A stretch of DNA of 5,661 nucleotides from Methanobacteriota archaeon. GTDB taxonomy: Archaea; Thermoplasmatota; Thermoplasmata; RBG-16-68-12. The notes below the pieces were generated by a model. It did no database searches, had not been told where the DNA came from, and saw only the letters and a list, made by a program, of their open reading frames with translations. The translations under genes were made by a program, and so were the position numbers. The DNA lies in assembly GCA_005878515.1 (NCBI GenBank), contig VBLZ01000089.1, positions 1-5,661 on the forward strand, read 5' to 3'. Shown here one piece after another: positions 1 through 5,325 of this stretch. The stretch's first letter is position 1. Every line of letters starts with the position of its first letter.

Positions 1-782
1 GGCAGCGCCTCAAAGTGATCGTCACCGTGATCGTGGTCCTGTTCGCGCTGTTCCTCACCACCGGAATCGGCTCCGTGACAGTCTCTGGGACGCAGATTCC
101 GATGCTAATCCCAGCCCTCGGGCCGACCAACCCGAACGTCGCGACGCAATTTGTCGTCGCCATGAAGGATTATCTTGTGCCGGAAAGGGTCGGAGGGATC
201 CCTCTAAACTTCAGTTTCGCACCGCCGTGGGACGCGTACGTGGTCATGTTCAAGGTCGCCTTCTTCCTCGCGGCCGTCGTCGGCTCGCCGGTCATCGTGT
301 ACGAGCTGGGACAATTCATCGGACCTGCACTGAAGCCGTCCGAAAAACGACTCATCCTTCGAATCACCGTCCCGGTGGTCTTACTGTTCCTCTCCGGCGT
401 CGCGCTGTGCTTCATCGTCGTCTTGCCTTTCACCTTCAACCTCCTCTATTCGGTGCAGACCGTGCTCGGTGCGAACTTCCTGGTCCTCTATGGTGACGAC
501 TTCATTGACTTCGTCCTGCTATTCACCCTCGCGTTCGGCCTTGCGTTCCAGCTTCCGGTTCTCATGTATGGCCTATCGGCCCTTGGAATTGTGTCGTCCG
601 ACTTCTGGAGGAAATACTGGCGCTTCGCGGCGATCGCGATCTTTCTCTTCGGCGCGATTATCACGCCAGACGGCAGCGGAATTACGATGTTCCTGGTCGC
701 GCTTCCGATGCTCGGCCTCTATGTCGTCGGGTATGGGGCGGCCGTGCGGGTCGAACACGCCCGGGCACGTGCGAAAACCTGA
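1..782 (+). CDS. tatC: Sec-independent (twin-arginine) protein translocase subunit TatC, 5'-truncated
   Basis: This is the polytopic core and signal-peptide receptor of the Tat pathway, which moves folded proteins across the cytoplasmic membrane. The frame is open to the left edge (first full codon at base 3, reading QRLK). A GTG at 15 is a possible start, but I judge it internal because TatC proteins normally begin with a cytoplasmic HLxELRxR-type segment and 'RQRLK'-like residues lie just ahead of it. Numbering from the GTG, there is a first membrane helix (about 2-24), an external loop, then the conserved block with SPVIVYE and FIGPALKPSEK (91-111). Further on are FGLAFQLPV (174-182) and ITPD (216-219), which match the family's FGxxFExPV and TPPD blocks. 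Six membrane helices in total are plausible. In the fourth helix the usual Glu is Gln; as I recall, both occur in the family. The C-terminal tail is short and basic. tatA follows after 38 bases. Only the N-terminal cytoplasmic residues appear to be missing. Confidence 0.95.
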   Translation, partial: QRLKVIVTVIVVLFALFLTTGIGSVTVSGTQIPMLIPALGPTNPNVATQFVVAMKDYLVPERVGGIPLNFSFAPPWDAYVVMFKVAFFLAAVVGSPVIVYELGQFIGPALKPSEKRLILRITVPVVLLFLSGVALCFIVVLPFTFNLLYSVQTVLGANFLVLYGDDFIDFVLLFTLAFGLAFQLPVLMYGLSALGIVSSDFWRKYWRFAAIAIFLFGAIITPDGSGITMFLVALPMLGLYVVGYGAAVRVEHARARAKT

Positions 783-806
783 TAACCCGGTCGTCCTTAG
801 CTCAAA

Positions 807-812
807 GGGAGG
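807..812 (+). promoter_or_regulatory. Ribosome binding site of tatA
   Basis: GGGAGG lies 8 bases before the ATG at 821. It fixes the tatA start and shows that this genome uses Shine-Dalgarno initiation inside operons. Confidence 0.7.
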
Positions 813-820
813 CCGAAAGA

Positions 821-1246
821 ATGTCTGCGTTTTCTCCGATTGACATCGCGGCCCAAATCGAAGGCATCGAGTGGGTTGTCATCCTGATCATCATCGCGGT
901 GCTCCTGCTCTTCGGACCGTCGAAACTGCCAGAGCTCGCTCGCGGTGTGGGTCGGGCACTTGGGGAATTCCGACGGGGCCGGATGGAAATCGAGCGGGAG
1001 ATCAGCACGGAACTGTCGACGATGGACGCGCGCGACATGCGGATGCGCGTCGAGAAAGCCGCGGGCGCGCTCGGCGTGTCGGCAGGCGGCCGGAGCGAGA
1101 TGCAGTTGAAGCTCGACATCGCGCGCGCGGTCGACAAGGCCCAGGACGAACAAGTCGTTTCCGCGGCCCAGGCGATGGGCGTGTACAGTTCCGGATCGGA
1201 CGTCACCCGCCTGAAGGAGCAGATCATCAAGGCGCTCAACGTGTGA
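821..1246 (+). CDS. tatA: Twin-arginine translocase pore-forming subunit TatA with extended repeat-bearing C-terminus
   Basis: TatA oligomerises around TatC to form the transient passage for folded Tat substrates. The 141-residue product shows the family's layout: a short external N-terminus, one hydrophobic helix (about 17-31, WVVILIIIAVLLLF), the hinge FGPSKLPEL (31-39), and an amphipathic helix with ARGVGRALGEFRRG (40-53). The start is the ATG with a good ribosome binding site. The tail beyond residue 65 is unusual. Residues 80-104 and 115-139 can be aligned without gaps at an offset of 35, with 10 of 25 identical positions (AA, A, G, V, G, LK, I, A). Each copy has a helix, a Gly/Ser-rich turn and a second helix, recalling Rho-N/SAP-like helix-extended-helix folds; that likeness is inference. 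The sequence fits TatA better than TatB because of the FGPxKLPEL hinge and its place beside tatC. It probably shares a transcript with tatC. Confidence 0.93.
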   Translation: MSAFSPIDIAAQIEGIEWVVILIIIAVLLLFGPSKLPELARGVGRALGEFRRGRMEIEREISTELSTMDARDMRMRVEKAAGALGVSAGGRSEMQLKLDIARAVDKAQDEQVVSAAQAMGVYSSGSDVTRLKEQIIKALNV

Positions 1247-1249
1247 CGG

Positions 1250-1255
1250 TTTTCT
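1250..1255 (+). terminator. Possible short T-run terminator after tatA
   Basis: TTTTCT begins 4 bases after the tatA stop, in an otherwise GC-rich gap of 84 bases that separates the tat genes from the flavoprotein pair. Archaeal termination often uses simple T-runs, but this one is short and has no convincing hairpin, so the call is weak. Confidence 0.2.
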
Positions 1256-1280
1256 CCCGGTGTCACAGGGTCGCACGTTA

Positions 1281-1288
1281 GCTTTATC
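1281..1288 (+). promoter_or_regulatory. Candidate TATA box for the flavoprotein operon
   Basis: GCTTTATC is the only AT-rich, TATA-like octamer in the 84-base gap. It lies about 43 bases before the ATG at 1331. An archaeal start site about 25 bases downstream would leave a leader of roughly 20 bases, enough to include the GGAG at 1319-1322. This is pattern evidence only. Confidence 0.3.
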
Positions 1289-1318
1289 CCGAGTGAGAGT
1301 CTACCCGCGCCCGTCCCC

Positions 1319-1322
1319 GGAG
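1319..1322 (+). promoter_or_regulatory. Weak ribosome binding site of the FAD-linked oxidase
   Basis: GGAG stands 8 bases before the ATG at 1331. It is short but correctly spaced, and it supports that ATG as the start. Confidence 0.45.
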
Positions 1323-1330
1323 CAGGGCCC

Positions 1331-2851
1331 ATGGCGAGCCTCGATTATGCGTATCGGCGACTCGTGAACACCCTCGGGCCCGAGCGCGTTGCGCGCTCCG
1401 AGTTCGAGCGGATGGTCTACAGCCACGACTTCGCATCGCTGCCGAAAATCGCCCTGCTCCAATGGAAGCTCTACCCCGATTTCGTCGCCCTGCCGCAGAC
1501 GACGGAGGAGGTCGCGGCCCTCGTCAAGCTGAGTGACGAGAGCCTGCTTCAGATCACCCCGCGAGGAGGCGGGACCGGATGGTACGGCGGCTCGGTCCCG
1601 AACCGCGGTGGCGTGATGATCGACATGCGGAAGATGAACCACGTCGTCGCGTTCGACCCGGACGGTCGGAAGGTCACCGTGGAAGCCGGCGTGACCTGGA
1701 AGGACCTCGAGGACTTCGTGGAATCGAAAGGCTTCGCTCTCCCGGTCGTCCCGGTCAACGCGATCGGCAGCACGGTGGGCGGCGCGATCAACTCCGGGAG
1801 CAGCGGGTTCGGCGCTCCCCGGGGCGGCAGTTTGCGCGACGCAATCGCGTTCTTGAAAGTCGTCCTCCCGGACGGAACCATCCTGAAGACCGCTTCGGAG
1901 GCCGATGCGGACGGCCATCTGGCGAACCTCACCCCCCTGTTCTTTGGGGCGGAAGGAACCCTGGGCGTCATCACGGAGGCAACCCTCCGGGTCGTCGCCA
2001 AACCGGAAGCGTCGAAGGCCTTCGCGTACGCGTTCCCGTCCTTGGCCGCCGCTGCGCGCTTCGTGACGGATATCGTCGACAGCGCGATTGTGCCGTACCA
2101 CGCGGCCGTCGCGAGTCGGGACCACTTCATTTTCGAACGGGCCCTCCGGCCCGACAGTCCGGATCCGGCCGACATTGCGATCGTCGCCGTGCAAGGATCC
2201 AAGGACGAAGTCGCGGACCAGGAGCGCTCGGTGGACGTTCTCGCGGCGAAGGAGAGCGGCGCGAAGCTCGCGCCGGCGGTGACGGATCCGCTTTGGCGGG
2301 ACCGATACGACAACTACAGCGCCCGCCGCCTGAGCCGGGGCCTCGTGACTTCGTACAACCTCGTGCCCGTCGGCCGATTGCCCGAAGCGGTCGAGACCGC
2401 GATCGAAATCCGGGACAAGCTCAAACTGAACGGCGCGGTCCAGGCATTCCTCGTCGACAGCACGACCGCTGCCCTCGTCCCGTACGTGCTCATGGACGAC
2501 ACGCGCCCTTCCGGCGGCACGGCCCTCGGGTTCGTGAAGCGGATGGGCGACGCGGCGTTCAAGATGGACGGCCACTCGATGGGACTCGGGCTGTTCCTCG
2601 TTTTCAACTTGCGGAAGATGCACGGCCGCGCGACGTCGTTCATCTCCTCGGTCAAAGTCGTCTTCGACCCGCGGAAGAAGATCAACGGGGGCAAGACGCT
2701 CGAGGTCTGGACGAAATACCCGTGGCCGGGCCTCCGCGCGATCCCGCCGCCCGGGATGGCGGTCGGCCTCGAGATCGCCGCAGTCCTCCGGCGGGCAAAG
2801 CCGACCCGCGATCGCTTCGTGCGCGCCTACGAACACGGCAAGGAGGAGTGA
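1331..2851 (+). CDS. FAD-linked oxidase, glycolate oxidase GlcD / D-lactate dehydrogenase type
   Basis: This 506-residue cytoplasmic flavoprotein probably oxidises a 2-hydroxy acid (glycolate, D-lactate or similar) and passes electrons to an Fe-S partner; the substrate cannot be read from sequence. The N-terminal FAD domain (PCMH/FAD_binding_4 type) has its key loops: PRGGGTG (77-83), the GGVMIDMRKMN strand (93-103), GSTVGGAINSG (146-156) and FFGAEGTLGVITE (204-216). The C-terminal FAD-oxidase domain ends with GHSMGLG (414-420), which matches the SGEHGIG block of GlcD with the histidine (415) kept, followed by VFDPRKKINGGK (444-455), the usual DPxxxxNPGK end. There is no signal peptide, no Tat motif and no membrane helix. 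Length fits the family (about 460-550). It lies 1 base upstream of its diverged paralogue, and the two are surely co-transcribed. The ATG at 1331 places the usual short helical N-terminus ahead of the FAD domain. I give no gene symbol because glcD, dld and other relatives cannot be separated here. Confidence 0.9.
   Translation: MASLDYAYRRLVNTLGPERVARSEFERMVYSHDFASLPKIALLQWKLYPDFVALPQTTEEVAALVKLSDESLLQITPRGGGTGWYGGSVPNRGGVMIDMRKMNHVVAFDPDGRKVTVEAGVTWKDLEDFVESKGFALPVVPVNAIGSTVGGAINSGSSGFGAPRGGSLRDAIAFLKVVLPDGTILKTASEADADGHLANLTPLFFGAEGTLGVITEATLRVVAKPEASKAFAYAFPSLAAAARFVTDIVDSAIVPYHAAVASRDHFIFERALRPDSPDPADIAIVAVQGSKDEVADQERSVDVLAAKESGAKLAPAVTDPLWRDRYDNYSARRLSRGLVTSYNLVPVGRLPEAVETAIEIRDKLKLNGAVQAFLVDSTTAALVPYVLMDDTRPSGGTALGFVKRMGDAAFKMDGHSMGLGLFLVFNLRKMHGRATSFISSVKVVFDPRKKINGGKTLEVWTKYPWPGLRAIPPPGMAVGLEIAAVLRRAKPTRDRFVRAYEHGKEE
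2841..2848 (+). promoter_or_regulatory. Ribosome binding site of the flavin-less paralogue, inside the upstream gene's end
   Basis: AGGAGGAG is formed by the last codons of the FAD oxidase (KEE). With a few bases' spacing it points to the GTG at 2853, not to the out-of-frame GTG at 2848. The stop of the first gene (2849-2851) and this start are 1 base apart, so translational coupling is likely. Confidence 0.75.
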
Positions 2852-2852
2852 C

Positions 2853-4283
2853 GTGGGCCTCCTGCGAGATTGGAACTACATCGAAAAGGCCGTGCAGATC
2901 CCGGCCCTCTCGGAGGTGATCCGCGAGGCGCTCATCCGCGCCTTGTTCGTCCGGGACGACCGCGTCCTCCCCAGGGATTTGATTGGCGACCTCAATCGTG
3001 TGCCTCCCGTCACGGTGAAGGTGAAGGACGACGGCGAGGTCCGCAAGCTCGTGCGGGTGCTGAACGGCCAGGAGAGCACGGTGTCGCTCGGACTCTCCGC
3101 GGAAGACTACCACTATTTCCGAACGCAGCTCGGGGTCGGCCGCACCCGCGAGTTCGGCGCGGTCATGCGGCCGCGAATCCTCCTCACCTACGACTGGATC
3201 GTCCCGGAGCAGAGAGGCGTGCAGCTCGACTTCAACGGATACGCGGGGATCGAGTTCGCGGACGACGCACACCGCGCGATCGCGCAGGTGGGGGCGACGT
3301 GGAAGCAACTCTACGACGGAGCTCCGGCGAAAGGCCACGCGGTGCCGTTCGTGCCGACGGTGCCCTTAGACTTCGCGATCGGCGACGCCCTCTACGGCGA
3401 CGCGCCGTTCGCATCCTATCGAGGAGAGTTCGCCTCCCATGTCAATGCCCTGAGGACGATCTCGCCCTTCGGACATCGGGCGCGGCTCGGATTCGAAGAG
3501 GTGGCGAACAACGGGACCGCGTACGACCTGTTGCACGCGACGGTCCCCCTGGCGGCGGAGTTCTTCATCCCGGTCGCGGTGGCATTGCGCCTCGAGGCGA
3601 AGCCGGCGGCCGGCAAGACCTTGACGTATGCGTTCGACGACGGGCCGAAGCTCGCGGTCGCGCTGGACAAGCTGAGCCGGACGACGCAGATGCCTGCGTG
3701 GGCGCACGTCACCGACGCCGTCGCCGCGAAGATCCTCCGGCCGGCCGTCGCAGCCGAGGCATTCACAGTGCAAGTCTCCGTCGGCGGGACCACGAGCGGG
3801 CTCGCTCCGAAAGAGAAGGCGATCGACACCGCGATGGCCGGTTTTAAATCGAAGAGCGCGGAGGTCTCGAATCCGTTCGACGTTCCGGCAGATGCCTTTC
3901 GGAAGACCGCGGACACGGTGGTGCGATCCCTCTTCGTCGGTGAGGTCCGCGTACCGGCGAAGGCCGTCGGAGACTTCATCACGAAGATCCGCGCGTTGGG
4001 CGACCAGAGCGCCGCGAAGGCGGGCGTGTACGCGAGCCTGCGGGCGACCGGGACCGTCTCGACCTTCCCGTTCTTCGCGGCTCCGAAAGACCGGTCGAAG
4101 GTGTACGACCTCTCGAAGGGCGTCCGCGCCATCGCATCCCGGATCCCCGGCGCCGCGTTCACCTCCCGCCTCGCCCATCTCTGGGAGGAGGAGCCGAACT
4201 TCATGCGACGGATGGCGTTCCTTCGCTCCCTGAAGGTCACAATCGACACCGCGCACGTCGTCCAGCCGCTGGTCTCGCCGTGA
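2853..4283 (+). CDS. Diverged FAD-oxidase paralogue lacking the FAD-binding motifs, probable non-catalytic partner subunit
   Basis: This 476-residue protein would first be called hypothetical, but it can be aligned with the oxidase just upstream. Its 122-180 tracks 94-153 of the oxidase (shared GV, D, G-TWK-L, KG-A-P-VP, then IGDAL in place of VGGAI). Its 245-261 tracks 219-235 (LR, AKP, K, YAF). Its last 30 residues track the LK-x-x-x-D end of the C-terminal domain. The loops that hold FAD are gone: PRGGGTG has no counterpart in 74-92, GGAINSG reads GDALYGD (177-183), the AEGTLG loop reads as an unrelated TVPLAAEF (230-237), and the GHSMGLG histidine block is missing. A segment of roughly 30 residues (about 90-120) appears to be inserted. 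The protein has no signal peptide or membrane helix. The intact frame, strong ribosome binding site and GTG start argue against a pseudogene. I infer a structural or regulatory partner of the oxidase, by analogy with GlcD/GlcE heteromers. Residual flavin binding cannot be excluded. Confidence 0.8.
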   Translation: MGLLRDWNYIEKAVQIPALSEVIREALIRALFVRDDRVLPRDLIGDLNRVPPVTVKVKDDGEVRKLVRVLNGQESTVSLGLSAEDYHYFRTQLGVGRTREFGAVMRPRILLTYDWIVPEQRGVQLDFNGYAGIEFADDAHRAIAQVGATWKQLYDGAPAKGHAVPFVPTVPLDFAIGDALYGDAPFASYRGEFASHVNALRTISPFGHRARLGFEEVANNGTAYDLLHATVPLAAEFFIPVAVALRLEAKPAAGKTLTYAFDDGPKLAVALDKLSRTTQMPAWAHVTDAVAAKILRPAVAAEAFTVQVSVGGTTSGLAPKEKAIDTAMAGFKSKSAEVSNPFDVPADAFRKTADTVVRSLFVGEVRVPAKAVGDFITKIRALGDQSAAKAGVYASLRATGTVSTFPFFAAPKDRSKVYDLSKGVRAIASRIPGAAFTSRLAHLWEEEPNFMRRMAFLRSLKVTIDTAHVVQPLVSP

Positions 4284-4286
4284 GCC

Positions 4287-4613
4287 TCACATCTGCGGAG
4301 CGCCGCATTTCGGGCAGATCGCCTGGCTCGCTTCGAGCGGTGATCGACAGGCGATGCAGACCCCGGTCTTGATGCGGATCGGGAGCATCGAAACGAACAC
4401 GCCGAGCGGGATGAAGGCGAGCGTCAACCAATACACGCCGGTCACGATCCCTTCGAGTCCGATCGCGACGAGGAAGACCCCCGTGATCTTCATGATCACG
4501 ATCAACCGCCCGGCCCGGGGGAGGTTCTTGATCGTCTGGATTTCCTGCTTGTACGTCATCCGCGGCGCCTTGCGGGCCTTCACGGTGACCGGAGGCGAGG
4601 CGCTCTCGGTCAT
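4287..4613 (-). CDS. Small membrane protein with a two-helix hairpin and C-terminal zinc ribbon
   Basis: The protein has 108 residues and no recognised family name. Residues 1-36 are cytoplasm-like and basic (KARKAPRMTYKQEIQTIKNLPRAGR). Residues 37-78 are strongly hydrophobic and long enough for two membrane helices with a tight turn near 57-61. After a basic RIK, residues 86-103 form a zinc ribbon, CIAC then CPKC, with cysteines at 86, 89, 100 and 103. Positive charges on both sides of the hydrophobic block suggest both ends face the cytoplasm. The ATG overlaps the stop of the ferredoxin gene as ATGA and has GGAGGG 6 bases upstream. A much longer upstream reading of the same frame lies wholly inside the ferredoxin gene and is not real. 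Given its operon, it could anchor or assist the Fe-S proteins at the membrane, which is inference. Its stop is 3 bases from that of the convergent flavoprotein pair. Confidence 0.8.
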   Translation of the reverse strand: MTESASPPVTVKARKAPRMTYKQEIQTIKNLPRAGRLIVIMKITGVFLVAIGLEGIVTGVYWLTLAFIPLGVFVSMLPIRIKTGVCIACRSPLEASQAICPKCGAPQM

Positions 4614-5314
4614 CCGCCGCCCTCCTCGTCGGGGGTCTCTTCCTCCGTCTCTTCCTCCGTCGGCTCCTCGGACGGTTCCGCGGATTCCTCTTCCGTCTTC
4701 GGTTCCGGCTTCGGAGGAGGTTTCGGCGCAGGTGTCTCCGCTGTCGGTGGGGTGGCCGCGGGCTTTATCGCAGGAACCGGCGCGGCGGGTTTCGGAGCCG
4801 GGGCCGATGCGGCGGCCGTCGGCCTTGTGGTCGTCGGAGTCGCGGCTGCCGGCCTCGGGGCGAGGGGCGCCGCCGGCGTGGTCGACACGACCCGGCCATC
4901 CTTGACCTCGAACCCGTGCTTCGTGACCATCGTGATCGCATCGACCGGGCACACGATTGCGCACTTCTCGCAGCCCACGCAGTTCTCCTCGATGATGATG
5001 GCCTTCCGCGACGTGTACGAATATTCCGGAAGCGCGAACTTGCGGTCCACCATGCCGATCGATTCGAAGGCACAGTTGTCGAAGCAGTGCGTGCAGCCCA
5101 TGCAGATTTCCTCATCGACGACCGCGAGGGTGCCGCGTCCCCGGATGTACTCCTGCGTGCGGACCTTGAATCCCTGCTTGTATCGGTCCTTCGCGAGCTG
5201 GAGGTTCATCTGTCGAACGGCTCGGTAGTACCCGGTCAGCGGGTCGGCAGGCGCTTGCGGGACTGAGGCGGGCGCGGCAGCGGGTTTGGCGGCGACCGCC
5301 GGAGAGGTGGCCAT
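4610..5314 (-). CDS. Two-cluster [4Fe-4S] ferredoxin-type protein with long Ala/Pro-rich and acidic tail
   Basis: This 234-residue electron-transfer protein has two CX2CX2CX3C motifs: cysteines 71, 74, 77 and 81 (CMGCTHCFDNC) and 112, 115, 118 and 122 (CVGCEKCAIVCP). These predict two [4Fe-4S] clusters. The second motif is followed by the usual Pro; the first has Ala there. Thirty residues separate the motifs. Ahead of the clusters is an Ala/Pro-rich N-terminus (1-25), then a conserved-looking basic, amphipathic stretch (about 28-60, YYRAVRQMNLQLAKDRYKQG onward) that could dock a partner. From about 145 the protein becomes low-complexity: Ala/Pro/Thr with Lys up to about 206, then an acidic end with 16 Glu/Asp in 204-231. 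There is no signal peptide or membrane helix. The gene starts 3 bases after the CCG-domain gene stops and overlaps the zinc-ribbon gene by 4 bases. I infer that it links the CCG-domain protein to an electron donor, plausibly the nearby flavoprotein. Confidence 0.88.
   Translation of the reverse strand: MATSPAVAAKPAAAPASVPQAPADPLTGYYRAVRQMNLQLAKDRYKQGFKVRTQEYIRGRGTLAVVDEEICMGCTHCFDNCAFESIGMVDRKFALPEYSYTSRKAIIIEENCVGCEKCAIVCPVDAITMVTKHGFEVKDGRVVSTTPAAPLAPRPAAATPTTTRPTAAASAPAPKPAAPVPAIKPAATPPTAETPAPKPPPKPEPKTEEESAEPSEEPTEEETEEETPDEEGGG
4620..4625 (-). promoter_or_regulatory. Ribosome binding site of the zinc-ribbon gene, encoded in the ferredoxin C-terminus
   Basis: On the minus strand GGAGGG lies 6 bases before the ATG at 4613. 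The same bases encode the Glu-Glu-Gly-Gly end of the ferredoxin, so that C-terminus doubles as the initiation site of the next gene. Confidence 0.7.
4636..4659. repeat. Perfect 12-base tandem duplication in the acidic tail
   Basis: TCTCTTCCTCCG occurs twice in a row on the plus strand, and a degenerate third copy (TCGGCTCCTCGG) follows at 4660-4671. On the minus strand each unit encodes four residues of Glu/Thr, giving the EEETEEET part of the ferredoxin tail. It is a multiple of three, so copy-number change keeps the frame. Confidence 0.75.
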
Positions 5315-5317
5315 CCA

Positions 5318-5325
5318 TCACCCCC
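5318..5325 (-). promoter_or_regulatory. Ribosome binding site of the ferredoxin gene, spanning the upstream stop codon
   Basis: Read on the minus strand, GGGGGTGA ends 3 bases before the ATG at 5314 and closely resembles GGAGGTGA. Its TGA is the stop codon of the CCG-domain gene, so termination and re-initiation are probably coupled. An ATG at 5318 is out of frame and too close to this site to be the start. Confidence 0.6.

Noticed and set aside
1331..1450. A Tat signal peptide on the FAD oxidase, suggested by the nearby tat genes
   Set aside because: The N-terminus has no twin-arginine motif followed by a hydrophobic stretch. The RR at residues 9-10 is followed by ordinary helix sequence.
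1301..2836. A 511-residue open frame on the minus strand opposite the FAD oxidase
   Set aside because: It is an antisense shadow of GC-rich codons. Its product is rich in Arg, Asp and Glu with no domain, while the plus strand carries a clear enzyme.
1579..2919. A 446-residue open frame in another plus-strand frame
   Set aside because: The translation is an Arg/Gly/Pro-rich string typical of an out-of-frame reading of high-GC coding sequence, and it overlaps two well-supported genes.
3366..4256. A 296-residue minus-strand open frame opposite the paralogue gene
   Set aside because: It has low-information Arg/Gly/Asp-rich composition, no motif and no ribosome binding site that I could see; it is an antisense shadow.
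2853..4283. The second FAD-family gene as a decaying pseudogene
   Set aside because: Although the cofactor motifs are lost, the frame is open over 476 codons, the start has a strong ribosome binding site, and similarity continues to the C-terminal end.
4287..4964. A longer 225-residue version of the zinc-ribbon protein
   Set aside because: The extra N-terminal part lies inside the ferredoxin gene in the wrong frame and has no sensible composition. The ATG at 4613 has a strong ribosome binding site and an ATGA overlap.
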